Shown here one piece after another: positions 25,495-34,363 of a stretch of DNA of 64,000 nt. The DNA lies in NCBI RefSeq assembly GCF_003725695.1, contig NZ_RJSE01000009.1, forward strand, positions 372,001 to 436,000. Direction: 5' to 3'. Every line of letters starts with the position of its first letter. Within the stretch, counting starts at the first letter, position 1. The notes below the pieces were generated by a model. It had not been told where the DNA came from. It made no database searches and saw only the letters and a list, made by a program, of their open reading frames with translations. The translations under genes and the position numbers were made by a program. This DNA is from Nocardioides marmoriginsengisoli. Lineage in GTDB: Bacteria > Actinomycetota > Actinomycetes > Propionibacteriales > Nocardioidaceae.

Positions 25495-26481
25495 CTACTC
25501 GCCGCCCGCCGGCAGCCGCTCCGGCAGCCCGAGGCTCGAGAACCGGTCGGCGTGGAAGGTGGTGATCTCGGCGATCGCCCCGCCCGCGATCCGCAGGACG
25601 TCGATCGTCAGCGGCAGGTACGCAGCCTCCTGGTCCGACCACTGGTAGAAGCCGATCGCGGGCTGCCGGTTCACCGACGTACCGACGGTGCGGAGTCCGG
25701 TCATCCCCTCGAAACCGCTCTCGACCCAGTAGTCGACGACCACCTCGCGGCCGACGTACAGGCCGGGTGTGGGCGGCATCGAGGTGCGGACGTCGTCGCG
25801 CACCATCGCCGCCAGCTCACCGATATCGGTGGCCACGCTGGCGTCGGTGTAGCGGCGTACGAGCTCACGGGTCTCGACGTCCTGGTCACCGTCGGTCCAG
25901 TCCTGACGCTCGGCGGGCAGGTGCTCGCGCATCCCGGCGCGGGCTCGCTGCAGCGCGCTGTTCACCGAGTTCACCGAATCACCGAGCAGCTCGGCGACGT
26001 CCTTCGCCGGCCAGCCGACGACGTCCCGCAGGATCAGGGCGGCGCGCGGACGCGGGGCGAGGTGCTGGACGGCCACCAGGTACGCCAGCTCGATCGTCTC
26101 CTGCGCGACCGCGAGCGCCTCGGGCTCGTCGGCGTCACCGGCCGGCAGCTCGTCGAGCAACCGGTCCGGGTAGGGCTGCAACCACAGCACCTCGCCTCCG
26201 GTCGCGGCCTTCGGGCGGCGCTGGTCGAGCAGGTCCAGGCAGGCATTGGTGGCGATCCGGTAGAGCCAGGCCCGGAACGTCGACCGACCCTCGAAGGTCT
26301 CCCGCCGCCGCCACGCCCGGAGGTACGTCTCCTGCACGGTGTCCTCGGCGTCCTCGAACGATCCGAGCATCCGGTAGCAGTGCACGTGCAGCTCCCGCCG
26401 GTGCCGCTCCGCCATCGCCGAGAACTCCGCCTCGTCCACCTCGCTCATGCCCAGCTCCTCCACCCGCGTCTGCACGCTCAT
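25495..26481 (-). CDS. ECF sigma factor with C-terminal SnoaL-like domain (SigG/SigJ type)
   Basis: The product is 328 residues from MSVQTRVEE at 26481, which has GGAAGG at a workable distance; an ATG at 26490 directly abuts that site. Sigma region 2 (about 22-90) includes CYRMLGSFEDAEDTVQETYLRAWRR and region 4 (about 130-190) includes LILRDVVGWPAKDVAELLGDSVNSVNSALQRAR. The C-terminal 130 residues form a SnoaL/NTF2-like domain (RRYTDASVATDIGELAAMVRDDV). Extended ECF groups of this type lack a classical anti-sigma factor and are controlled by that domain. The target genes are unknown. Confidence 0.88.
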   Translation of the reverse strand: MSVQTRVEELGMSEVDEAEFSAMAERHRRELHVHCYRMLGSFEDAEDTVQETYLRAWRRRETFEGRSTFRAWLYRIATNACLDLLDQRRPKAATGGEVLWLQPYPDRLLDELPAGDADEPEALAVAQETIELAYLVAVQHLAPRPRAALILRDVVGWPAKDVAELLGDSVNSVNSALQRARAGMREHLPAERQDWTDGDQDVETRELVRRYTDASVATDIGELAAMVRDDVRTSMPPTPGLYVGREVVVDYWVESGFEGMTGLRTVGTSVNRQPAIGFYQWSDQEAAYLPLTIDVLRIAGGAIAEITTFHADRFSSLGLPERLPAGGE

Positions 26482-26567
26482 CACCGTCATCCTTCCGTCT
26501 CATCGTGTCCTGTCACACGTATGACGGCTGCGGGCGCGAGAACTCATCACCGGAGCCCGTACGACGC

Positions 26568-26936
26568 TCAGGCGACGAGCAGGAGCACCCCGCCCGCAAT
26601 CGCCTCGACGCCGAAGTAGAACCAGATCGGGTAGAACCGCACCGACGTGTCGACGAGCCGGGACACCAGCCGACCGGCCGCCATCCCGAGCAGCGCCACC
26701 CCGACCGTGGTGACGATGCCGGCCCGGAGGTCGTCGCCGAGGTCGAGTGCTGCCGCGCCGAGCACCGCGCTGATCGCCACCCCGAACCCGCCGTAGACGG
26801 CGCGGACCTCCGACCGGCTCTCGGGTGTCTGGACCGAGAGGTGGAACGGCGCCGCGAGCGCTGCCGGCGCGGCCAGGGCATAGAGGCCCATGCCGAGGAA
26901 GAAGACAGCGGCGACGACGATGACGGTGGTGTCCAT
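26568..26936 (-). CDS. DUF4345-like small membrane protein
   Basis: The product is 122 residues from MDTTVIVVAAVFFLG. Four hydrophobic helices are predicted. The pattern SEVRAVYGGFGVAISAVLGAAAL and the ending FYFGVEAIAGGVLLLV match DUF4345 proteins, and also the gene at 63578. The function is unknown. It is divergent from an AraC-family regulator that starts 64 bases away, which is probably its regulator. Confidence 0.75.
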   Translation of the reverse strand: MDTTVIVVAAVFFLGMGLYALAAPAALAAPFHLSVQTPESRSEVRAVYGGFGVAISAVLGAAALDLGDDLRAGIVTTVGVALLGMAAGRLVSRLVDTSVRFYPIWFYFGVEAIAGGVLLLVA

Positions 26937-27000
26937 GGGGCTCCCTGAGTTCGGATCGGAGGGCTCGACCGAGCCTTGTCTCCGTGCGATCATCGCCCGC

Positions 27001-27783
27001 ATGGTCACGGTGCCGCTTCCGGAATCGTGCTGCGACGCCGACCAGGCGACCGTGTGGCTCTGGTCGGGGCACGCGGCGTACGAGGGCCCGTCCTTGCAGC
27101 TCGACGTGCACTCCGGCTCGGTGCACTGCTTCGCGCTCGGCCTGGACGCGCCGTTCCTGCTCCGCTCCGAGGGGACCGCGGAACGGCAGGTACGGAGCGC
27201 CCTGATCCCCGCCCGTACGCCGCACCAGCTGGTCGCGGACACCGGCCGGATGGTGTTCTTCTACGTCGACCCGAGCGCTCCCGGTGCGGCCGGTCTGGAC
27301 GAGCAGCTGACCGACCGGTCGACCACGATCACCGTCCACCACCGCGACGAGGCAGCCCTGATCTCGGCCTGGCGGTCGAACCCGTCGGCGGGACCGGAGC
27401 TTCTGCGACGCCGCCTCCTCGGACCGGTCGACGCCGCACCGGTCGACGTACGGGTCCGGTCCGCGATGCGCCTCCTCCGCTCCCAGCCCGCCGACAACGC
27501 CAGTGCGGCCGAGATCGCCGCCGCGGTCGGACTCTCCACGTCCCGCTTCCTGCACCTGTTCTCGGCCTCCGCGGGGACGAGCTTCCGCCGCTACCGGATG
27601 TGGGCCCGGATGTGCCACGCGGCCGGCGCCCTGGGTGACGGTGCCGACCTGACCACGGCCGCGATCGCTGCCGGCTTCTCCTCGCCGAGTCATTTCAGCG
27701 ACACCTTCCGGGCGATGTTCGGGCTTTCGGCGAGCGCGCTGCTCGCCGGACCGACGCGTCTCCTCATCGCGACCGACGAGTGA
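27001..27783 (+). CDS. AraC-family transcriptional regulator
   Basis: The product is 260 residues from the ATG at 27001. An N-terminal cupin-like sensing region (about 1-120) contains LQLDVHSGSVHCFALGL and LIPARTPHQLVADTGRMVFFY. The C-terminal AraC double helix-turn-helix (about 150-245) contains SAAEIAAAVGLSTSRFLHLFSASAGTSFRRYRMWARM and AAIAAGFSSPSHFSDTFRAMFGLS. It faces the DUF4345-like gene, so it probably controls that gene and itself. Confidence 0.88.
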   Translation: MVTVPLPESCCDADQATVWLWSGHAAYEGPSLQLDVHSGSVHCFALGLDAPFLLRSEGTAERQVRSALIPARTPHQLVADTGRMVFFYVDPSAPGAAGLDEQLTDRSTTITVHHRDEAALISAWRSNPSAGPELLRRRLLGPVDAAPVDVRVRSAMRLLRSQPADNASAAEIAAAVGLSTSRFLHLFSASAGTSFRRYRMWARMCHAAGALGDGADLTTAAIAAGFSSPSHFSDTFRAMFGLSASALLAGPTRLLIATDE

Positions 27784-27801
27784 ATTTGAACATGTTCAAA
27801 T
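27784..27801. promoter_or_regulatory. TetR-type operator in front of the epimerase gene
   Basis: ATTTGAACATGTTCAAAT is a perfect 18-bp palindrome 19 bases upstream of the ATG at 27820. The same palindrome with one central change (ATTTGAACGTGTTCAAAT) lies at 63524-63541 in front of a tetR-type gene. The epimerase is therefore a likely remote target of that regulator. Confidence 0.8.
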
Positions 27802-27819
27802 AGTGCGTACAGTGGCGGT

Positions 27820-28785
27820 ATGCGCATCGTCATCCTCGGAGGAACAGGCCAGGTCGGCGGCATCCTCCGACGCTGGTACGCCGCCGCCGGCCACGACGTC
27901 GTCGTGCTCAGCCGCCGCCCCGAGACCCTGGAGCCAGGAGTTCGGCACCGGGCCTGGGACGGACGCACCGTCGGCGACTGGGCCGAGGAGCTCGACGGTG
28001 CCGACGTCGTCGTCAACCTGGCCGGGCGCACGGTCAGCTGCCGCTACACCGAGAAGAACCTGCGCCAGATGATGGACTCCCGGGTCGACTCGACGCTCGC
28101 GCTGGGCCGCGCCCTCGAGCTGACCGCGCGCCCGCCGGCGCTCTGGCTGCAGATGAGCACCGCGACGATCTACGCCGACCGGCGGGACGCCGCGAACGAC
28201 GAGGCGACCGGGATCATCGGCGGCCACGAACCAGGCGTGCCGTCGTACTGGGAGTTCAGCGTGCGGATCGCCCGCAACTGGGAGGCGGCCCAGCAGGAGG
28301 CGACCCTGCCGCGGACCCGCCGGGTCGCGCTCCGCTCGGCGATGGTGATGAGCCCCGACCGCGGCGGCGTCTTCGACTACCTGCTCTGGATGGCCAGGCT
28401 CGGCCTCGGCGGCCCGGTCGCCGGCGGCGGGCAGTACGTCTCCTGGATCCACGCCGACGACTTCTGCCGCGCGATCGACTTGCTGATCGACCGGGAGGAC
28501 CTCGACGGGCCGGTCAACCTCGCCGCCCCGGGCCCGCTCCCCCAGCGCGAGCTGATGCGCGACCTGCGCCGAGCGTGGGGTCACCGCCCCGGACTCCCCG
28601 CCACCCGGGCGATGGCCGCAGTCGGTGCCTGGGCGCTGCGCACCGACACCGAGCTGCTGCTCAAGAGCCGGCGAGTAGTGCCCGGCCGGCTGCTGGACGC
28701 CGGGTTCGAGTTCCGGCACCCGACCTGGCCCGACGCTGCCGCCGACCTGGTGGCGGCGGTGCGGGACCGGCGTGGGCGCGGCTGA
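27820..28785 (+). CDS. TIGR01777-family NAD(P)-binding epimerase (SDR39U1-like)
   Basis: The product is 321 residues of the atypical short-chain dehydrogenase group. The Rossmann motif GGTGQVGGILRRWYAAAGHDV is at about 7-27, VVVLSRRPE follows, and DVVVNLAGRTVSCRYTEKN is the typical family segment. SYWEF...W carries the YxxxK-region counterpart, and WIHADDF is the conserved binding segment. The C-terminal DUF1731-like part ends the protein. Physiological substrates of these proteins are mostly unknown. The perfect palindrome upstream suggests TetR control. Confidence 0.85.
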   Translation: MRIVILGGTGQVGGILRRWYAAAGHDVVVLSRRPETLEPGVRHRAWDGRTVGDWAEELDGADVVVNLAGRTVSCRYTEKNLRQMMDSRVDSTLALGRALELTARPPALWLQMSTATIYADRRDAANDEATGIIGGHEPGVPSYWEFSVRIARNWEAAQQEATLPRTRRVALRSAMVMSPDRGGVFDYLLWMARLGLGGPVAGGGQYVSWIHADDFCRAIDLLIDREDLDGPVNLAAPGPLPQRELMRDLRRAWGHRPGLPATRAMAAVGAWALRTDTELLLKSRRVVPGRLLDAGFEFRHPTWPDAAADLVAAVRDRRGRG

Positions 28786-28815
28786 CCTCACGGCAGCAAC
28801 TGCCAGGATGAACCC

Positions 28816-30159
28816 GTGCGTCGTGCCGTGGCTCCCCTGCTCGCCATCACCGTGGCGCTGGTGCTCGCCGACTCCGCGGTCGTCACCCTCGCCCTCCCGG
28901 ACATCCTCCAGCACCTGAACACCGACGTCGACCAGGTCGCCTGGGTGCTGATCGCGTTCAACATCGTGCTCGGCGTCGCGGCGGTCCCGGCGGCCCTGCT
29001 CTTCGGGCGCACCCAGCCGCGGATCTTCACCGCCGTCGGGATCGCGGTGTTCGCCCTGGCCTCGGCGTGGTGCGCGCTCGCCGGCTCCATCGACGTGCTG
29101 ATCGCGGCCCGGTGCATCCAGGCGCTCGGCGGTGCCCTGGCCCTGGTCGGCTGCCTGGAGCTGCTGGTCGCCGCGCAGGGCGATCGGCGCGGGCTGGCGG
29201 TCTGGGTCTCAGCCGGAGTGATCGGTACGGCGACCGGTCCGGTGATGGGCGGGCTGCTCACCGAGGCGATCTCCTGGCAGGCCATCTTCGTGGTGCAGGT
29301 GCCGTTCGCGGCGCTCGCGGTGCCGGCCGCGCTCGCCGTACGGGCTGATCCGGAGCCGGCCGCGGACCGGCACCGGCCGGCCGTCCGCCCCAACCTGACC
29401 CTGGCGCTGTTGTCGGCCGCGCTCACCGCGGCGCTGTTCCTGCTGGTCCTGCTCGTCGTCGAGGGGTGGCGGCACTCGCCGGCGACCGCGGCGGTGACGG
29501 TCTCGGTGGTCGCGGTCGCCGCGCTGGCCGCCCGCCCGCTGGCTCGGGTGCTGCGTTCGCTGCCGGGGGCCGAGGTCGCGGCCGGGTGCCTGCTGATCGC
29601 CGGCGGGCTCGCCGGACTCGGGCTGCTGCCGTCGGCGAACCTGGCCTGGACGATCGCCCCGCAGGCGCTGGTCGGTCTCGGGCTCGGCCTGACCGTCGAC
29701 CACCTCACCGCCCAGGCCATGGAGATGCGACTGCCGCGGGCCAAGCACGCGGGCTGGACGATCGCCGCCCGGCACGTCGGCGTGGTGCTCGGGCTCGCCG
29801 TCCTGACCCCGGTCTTCACCGCCGACCTGAGGGACGCCCAGGAGCCCGCCCAGGAGGCGATCACGTCGCTGGTGCTGGATGCTCCGCTCAAGGCGGCCGA
29901 CAAGATCGCCCTGGCCCAGTCGCTCGGCGACGCCCTGGTCGGTCAGGAAGGCCGGGTCCCCGACCTGCACCAGGCCTTCGTCGAGGCGAACTTCGCCCCC
30001 GAGGACCGTACGGCGGCGGCCAGGCTCGAGCGCGACCTCGACCTCCAGCTCGAACGCGCCGCCACCCAGGCGTTCCAGGCCTCGTTCCTGATCGGCGCCG
30101 GGTTCGCCCTGGCCGCACTCCTGACCGTGGTCGTCCCGCGCCGCCGGAGGGCACCGTGA
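28816..30159 (+). CDS. MFS transporter
   Basis: The product is 447 residues from a GTG at 28816, 30 bases after the epimerase stop. About 12-14 hydrophobic segments are visible, and the N-terminal half has the drug:proton antiporter look (TLALPDILQHLNTDVDQVAWVLIAFNIVLG, then ARCIQALGGALALVG and GTATGPVMGGLLTE). A soluble segment rich in acidic residues precedes the final helix (about 340-420: DLRDAQEPAQEAITSLV and DLQLERAATQAF). It is probably a DHA2-type efflux pump. The stop codon overlaps the GTG of the next gene, so the two are translationally coupled. Confidence 0.85.
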   Translation: MRRAVAPLLAITVALVLADSAVVTLALPDILQHLNTDVDQVAWVLIAFNIVLGVAAVPAALLFGRTQPRIFTAVGIAVFALASAWCALAGSIDVLIAARCIQALGGALALVGCLELLVAAQGDRRGLAVWVSAGVIGTATGPVMGGLLTEAISWQAIFVVQVPFAALAVPAALAVRADPEPAADRHRPAVRPNLTLALLSAALTAALFLLVLLVVEGWRHSPATAAVTVSVVAVAALAARPLARVLRSLPGAEVAAGCLLIAGGLAGLGLLPSANLAWTIAPQALVGLGLGLTVDHLTAQAMEMRLPRAKHAGWTIAARHVGVVLGLAVLTPVFTADLRDAQEPAQEAITSLVLDAPLKAADKIALAQSLGDALVGQEGRVPDLHQAFVEANFAPEDRTAAARLERDLDLQLERAATQAFQASFLIGAGFALAALLTVVVPRRRRAP

Positions 30160-30761
30160 ACCTCCGTCTCCTCGGCCTGCCCGCGGTCGCGCTCGCCCTG
30201 GTGGCCGGCGTGCTCGGGATCCAGCTCGCCCACGGCGGCGGCTCGTTCGAGCCGACCCGGACCGCCGACCCGTGCGCCGCCCGCCAGGTCGACTCGGTCT
30301 CCGCGGGCATCGACGGACTCACCGAACGCCTGGTGCTGCTCGGCATCGACGGCGCCGCCTGCCGGCTGCACCTCAGCCGGGAAGCGCTGACCCTCGAGCT
30401 CGCCGAGCCCGAGCCGCCGACCGACGCCGAGCTCGCTGCGCTGCGCCAGGGCCTGCTGGACGCCGTCCGCCGGATGAAGGCCGACGGAACGCTGCCGCCG
30501 GCCTCGGCGCTGGTCCGGGAGGCGCTGGACGCGATCGAGCTCAACGGTCTGCTCAAGGCGGCGATCCTGGCGCTCCCGGACGCGGTGGTCGACGCCGCCC
30601 TGAAGACCGACGACGTCCTGACCCGGACGATCGACGACCTCGACCTGCGCGACCTGCTGACGAACCTCGAGGACCCCGACGATCTCGCCCGGCAGATCGA
30701 GCCGGTACTCACCCGGGCCGTCCAGGACTCGCTGACCGAGCGGCTGCGGAGCCTGCTCTGA
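30156..30761 (+). CDS. membrane-anchored hypothetical protein coupled to the MFS gene
   Basis: The product is 201 residues from a GTG at 30156 (GTGA overlap with the MFS stop). One N-terminal hydrophobic segment (about 3-22, LGLPAVALALVAGVLGIQLA) makes it a signal-anchor or secreted protein. Two cysteines follow (about 41 and 66: PCAARQ, AACRLH). The rest is amphipathic helix rich in Leu, Asp and Arg (TRTIDDLDLRDLLTNLEDPDDLARQ). I do not recognise a family. The coupling suggests that it assists or regulates the transporter on the outer face. Confidence 0.7.
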   Translation: MNLRLLGLPAVALALVAGVLGIQLAHGGGSFEPTRTADPCAARQVDSVSAGIDGLTERLVLLGIDGAACRLHLSREALTLELAEPEPPTDAELAALRQGLLDAVRRMKADGTLPPASALVREALDAIELNGLLKAAILALPDAVVDAALKTDDVLTRTIDDLDLRDLLTNLEDPDDLARQIEPVLTRAVQDSLTERLRSLL

Positions 30762-30812
30762 CCGGTCCTGCCGCTTCCTGCACCCCGGCAAGAAATGCCG
30801 ATCACGTCGGCT

Positions 30813-30842
30813 TTGACTTCAAGTACTTGAAGTTCCTACGGT
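30813..30842 (+). promoter_or_regulatory. MerR-type promoter with 18-bp palindrome
   Basis: TTGACT (30813-30818) and TACGGT (30837-30842) flank an 18-base spacer that contains most of the perfect palindrome ACTTCAAGTACTTGAAGT (30816-30833). This is the layout of a MerR-activated promoter. The ATG at 30850 lies about 7 bases after the -10 box, so the transcript may be leaderless. Confidence 0.7.
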
Positions 30843-30849
30843 CGTAGGC

Positions 30850-31308
30850 ATGAGCACCGGCACCACTCAGCACACCTACACGATCAAGGAAGCCTCCGCG
30901 CTGACCGGACTCCCGGCCAGCACGCTGCGCTACTACGAATCCATCGGCGTGATCGCGCCGATCCCGCGCGGTGCCAGCAGCAAGCACCGGATGTACGACG
31001 AGGACGACCTCGACCAGCTGCTGTGGATCGCCTGCCTGGCGGCCACCGGGATGGCCGTCAGCGACATGCGCAAGTACGTCGCGAACGGGCAGCGCGGACC
31101 GTCGGCAGCGTCGGAGCAGATCGAGCTGCTCACCGTGCAGCAGCAGCGGCTGGCGATCGAGGCCGAGCAGGTCGCCCTGCGGCAGCGGTACGTGCGGATC
31201 AAGCTCGACTTCTGGCACGCGACCGAAGCCGGCGACACCGAACGCGCCGAGCTGCTCTCCGGCGAGGCCCGCGTCCTCGCCGACGAGCTCAAGCAGATCA
31301 AGAAGTAG
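30850..31308 (+). CDS. MerR-family regulator (AdhR-like)
   Basis: The product is 152 residues. The winged-helix DNA-binding part (about 10-80) has YTIKEASALTGLPASTLRYYESIGVI and HRMYDEDDLDQLLWIACLAATGM. The dimerisation coiled coil follows (about 90-150), with no cysteine-rich metal site, so it belongs to the AdhR/NmlR-like group that senses aldehydes or similar electrophiles. It is followed after 39 bases by a zinc alcohol dehydrogenase gene, the usual partner. It probably activates its own promoter through the palindrome at 30816-30833. Confidence 0.88.
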   Translation: MSTGTTQHTYTIKEASALTGLPASTLRYYESIGVIAPIPRGASSKHRMYDEDDLDQLLWIACLAATGMAVSDMRKYVANGQRGPSAASEQIELLTVQQQRLAIEAEQVALRQRYVRIKLDFWHATEAGDTERAELLSGEARVLADELKQIKK

Positions 31309-31347
31309 CCCCCACCCACCCAGCTTCGACATCGAGGAGACACCACC

Positions 31348-32388
31348 ATGCGCGTGAACGCCTACGCCGCACCCGCCGCCGGCGAGCCGCTGGCCCCCAC
31401 CACCATCGAACGCCGTGCCGTCGGACCGAACGACGTGCTCATCAAGATCCAGTACGCCGGCATCTGCCACTCCGACATCCACACCGTCCGCGGTGACTGG
31501 GGCGCGCAGCCGTTCCCCGTCGTCCCGGGACACGAGATCGTCGGCACCGTCCTCGAGGTCGGCGACCAGGTGACCAAGCACCAGGTCGGGACCCGGGTCG
31601 GCGTCGGCTGCCTGGTCAACTCCTGCGGCAAGTGCAGCAGCTGCGTCCGCGGTGACGAGCAGTACTGCCTGGACGGCGCGGTCGGCACCTATGCCGCCGA
31701 GGACCGCGACGGGACCTTCACCCACGGCGGCTACTCGACGCACGTGGTCGTCGACGCCGACTTCGTGGTCACCGTCCCCGACGGCCTCGACCCGGCCGCC
31801 GCTGCCCCGCTGCTCTGCGCCGGCATCACCACGTACTCGCCGCTGCGGCACTGGGACGCCGGCCCGGGCACCAAGGTCGCCGTGGTCGGTCTCGGCGGGC
31901 TCGGCCACATGGCCGTGAAGCTCGCGCACGCGCTCGGTGCCGAGGTCACCGTGCTCTCGCAGTCGCTGAAGAAGCAGGAGGACGGCCTGAAGCTCGGCGC
32001 GGACCACTACTTCGCGACCTCCGACCCGGCCACCTTCACCGAGCTCGCCAGCAGCTTCGACCTGATCATCAACACGGTCAGTGCGAGCGTCGACGTCAAT
32101 GCCTACCTCGGCCTGCTCGCGCTCGACGGCACGCTGGTCAACGTCGGCGCCCCGCCGAAGCCGATGCGGGTCAACGCGATGTCGCTGATCGGTGCCCGCC
32201 GCTCGTTCGCCGGCTCGATGATCGGTGGCATCGCCCAGACCCAGGAGATGCTGGACTTCTGCGCCGAGCACGGCATCGTCTCGGAGATCGAGGTGATCGC
32301 GGCCGACCAGATCAACGAGGCCTACGAGCGGGTGCTCGCCTCGGACGTCCGGTACCGGTTCGTCATCGACGTCTCCACGCTCGACTGA
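31348..32388 (+). CDS. zinc-dependent NAD(P) alcohol dehydrogenase (YahK/AdhA-like)
   Basis: The product is 346 residues with binding site GAGGAG. The catalytic zinc ligands are Cys40 in AGICHSD, His62-Glu63 in PGHEIVG and a Cys near 157 ([15 protein letters not shown]). The structural zinc cysteines are C93, C96, C99 and C107. The NAD(P) fold shows [21 protein letters not shown]. This group is the cinnamyl-alcohol-dehydrogenase-like aldehyde reductases, often NADPH-dependent. Together with the MerR regulator upstream it forms an electrophile/aldehyde detoxification operon. It ends two bases before the convergent PBP gene. Confidence 0.92.
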   Translation: MRVNAYAAPAAGEPLAPTTIERRAVGPNDVLIKIQYAGICHSDIHTVRGDWGAQPFPVVPGHEIVGTVLEVGDQVTKHQVGTRVGVGCLVNSCGKCSSCVRGDEQYCLDGAVGTYAAEDRDGTFTHGGYSTHVVVDADFVVTVPDGLDPAAAAPLLCAGITTYSPLRHWDAGPGTKVAVVGLGGLGHMAVKLAHALGAEVTVLSQSLKKQEDGLKLGADHYFATSDPATFTELASSFDLIINTVSASVDVNAYLGLLALDGTLVNVGAPPKPMRVNAMSLIGARRSFAGSMIGGIAQTQEMLDFCAEHGIVSEIEVIAADQINEAYERVLASDVRYRFVIDVSTLD

Positions 32389-32389
32389 C

Positions 32390-34297
32390 TCACCGGGCGG
32401 CGCGCAGGAACGCGTCCAGTACCGGACCGGCCGTCCGCGACCCGGACTGCCCGGTGTCGACGAACACCGCGACGGCCAGGTCGCCCTGCGCGCCGACCAT
32501 CCAGGCGTGCGTCAGCAGCGGCGTCTTGGTGCCGTACTCCGCGGTGCCGGTCTTGGCGATCACCGGCGGACCGGCCAGCGACCCCAGGAACGAGCCCGAG
32601 CCGCTGGTGACCACGGCGCGCATCAGCTCGCGGAGGCTGGCCGCCTCGGCCTTCGTCAGGGGCTTCGCCGGGTCGGCGGCGGGACGTTCCAGGCCCCCCA
32701 CCAGCGCCGGTACGACGGTCGCCCCCTTCACCACGCTGGCCACCACCGCGGCCATCGCCATCGGGGAGGCGAGGATCTTGCCCTGGCCGATCAGGTCGGC
32801 CGCCGCCTCGGTCTCCCCCTGCGGCGCCGGCACCTGGCCGAAGTACGCGGGGAAGCCGAGGTCGTGGTCCACGCCGAAGCCGAGCGCCGCCGCGGCATCG
32901 GCCAGCGCGGTGCCCTTGATCCTGGACCGCGAGGAGATGAAGGCGGTGTTGCAGGAATTGGCGACGGCGTCGCGCAACGTGATCCGGCCGAGCTTGCCGG
33001 ACGGGTAGTCGGAGTAGTTCTTGAACTGCTTGCCGTTGACGCTGATCGTCGCCGGGCACTGGACCGGCGAGCTCGGCTTCAGCCCGGAGCGCAGCAGCGC
33101 CAGTGAGCTGACCACCTTGAAGGTCGAGCCGGGGGCGTACTGGCCGAAGGTCGCGGTGTTGTAGCCCTTCGACCCGGGTCCGCTCGCCGCCGCCAGGATC
33201 TCGCCGGTCGACGGCTTGATCGCGACCAGCGCGCTCGCCGGGCCGTAGCGCTCGAGGAGGTCCTGGGCCTTGCCCTGCAGCCGCAGGTCGAGGGTCAGGT
33301 CGAGGTCGGTCCCCTTGGTGGGCTCCGCCGAGAAGAGCACCCGGGGAGTGGCATCCTCGTTCAGGTCGGACGCTTCCTCGACGACGTGCTTCGCGCTGAC
33401 CTTCACTCCGGGAACGCCGCCGAGCTGCTCGTCGTACCGGGCCTGGAGACCGGACAGCCCGGCGTCGTCGCCGGCCCGCAACCGGCCCTTGCTGTCCTTG
33501 ATGATCTCGGCGGTGGCCGGCCCGACCGTGCCGAGGAGTGCCGCCGCGAAGTCCTTGGTCGGCGCCAGCGGCAGGTGGTCGGAGATCGAGCGCCCGCCCT
33601 TGACCGCCTCGACCCGGCCGATCAGCGAGCTGGACACGTCGGCTCGCCGGAGCACGATCGCCTCTACGAACGCCTTCGGTCCGGCGGCCTTGACCTCCTT
33701 GACGAAGTCGGCGGCGGAGACGTCGAGCACGGCGGCGAGACTGGCGGCCGAAGCGGCGGCCGCCGCACCGGGGACCAACGTCTTGTCGATGCCGAAGCGG
33801 ACCACCGGCCTCGGTTCCACGAGCGCCTTGCCGTCGCGGCCGATGATGTTGCCGCGCTCGGGCTTGATGCCGGTGACGACCAGCTCCTCGGCATCGACCA
33901 GCGAGGACTCGACGATCGAGGGCTTCCAGACCGTCTTCCAGGTCTCGCCGCTCTTCACCAGGTCGGCCTCGGTCTCGCGGTCCCAGACGGCACCGTCCCG
34001 ATCGCTCTTCCACGCCAGGGTCGCGGTGGCCTTGTCGCCGTCCTGCTCGACCCCCGTGACGGTGACCTCGGAGGCGAAGCTCTTCAGCGGCTTGGTGAGG
34101 GTGGTGAACCGGGCCGCGGCGTTGTCCTCGGTGAACGGGATCTTCGCGACGTCGCCGCCGGCGAGGGCTTCGGCCAACTCCTCGGCGGCCTTCTTCGCGC
34201 CGTCGTCGTCACCCCCGAACGGGCCGCAGGCGGAGGCGAACAGCGCCACCACGATCAGGAGCGGGAGGAGCAGCCGGAACCGGCGCCGAGATGTCAT
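32390..34297 (-). CDS. penicillin-binding protein (class B transpeptidase) with MecA_N-like domain, lipoprotein
   Basis: The product is 635 residues from the ATG at 34297. A lipoprotein-like signal has Cys24 in LFASACG. An NTF2-like MecA_N domain (about 30-140) is followed by the PBP dimerisation region and then the transpeptidase domain (about 345-630). Catalytic motifs are STFK at 391-394 (Ser391), SCN at 448-450 and KTGTAEYG at 582-589. The architecture matches the PBP2a/PbpA-like low-affinity PBP group common in actinobacteria. It should cross-link peptidoglycan outside the membrane. Its divergent neighbour is an MFS exporter. Confidence 0.9.
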   Translation of the reverse strand: MTSRRRFRLLLPLLIVVALFASACGPFGGDDDGAKKAAEELAEALAGGDVAKIPFTEDNAAARFTTLTKPLKSFASEVTVTGVEQDGDKATATLAWKSDRDGAVWDRETEADLVKSGETWKTVWKPSIVESSLVDAEELVVTGIKPERGNIIGRDGKALVEPRPVVRFGIDKTLVPGAAAAASAASLAAVLDVSAADFVKEVKAAGPKAFVEAIVLRRADVSSSLIGRVEAVKGGRSISDHLPLAPTKDFAAALLGTVGPATAEIIKDSKGRLRAGDDAGLSGLQARYDEQLGGVPGVKVSAKHVVEEASDLNEDATPRVLFSAEPTKGTDLDLTLDLRLQGKAQDLLERYGPASALVAIKPSTGEILAAASGPGSKGYNTATFGQYAPGSTFKVVSSLALLRSGLKPSSPVQCPATISVNGKQFKNYSDYPSGKLGRITLRDAVANSCNTAFISSRSRIKGTALADAAAALGFGVDHDLGFPAYFGQVPAPQGETEAAADLIGQGKILASPMAMAAVVASVVKGATVVPALVGGLERPAADPAKPLTKAEAASLRELMRAVVTSGSGSFLGSLAGPPVIAKTGTAEYGTKTPLLTHAWMVGAQGDLAVAVFVDTGQSGSRTAGPVLDAFLRAAR

Positions 34298-34363
34298 GCG
34301 TCGATACGACCAGACCACACGGCCCCGTTCAAGGTGAACCCCCGCCAGGCGTAATCTCCCTGG

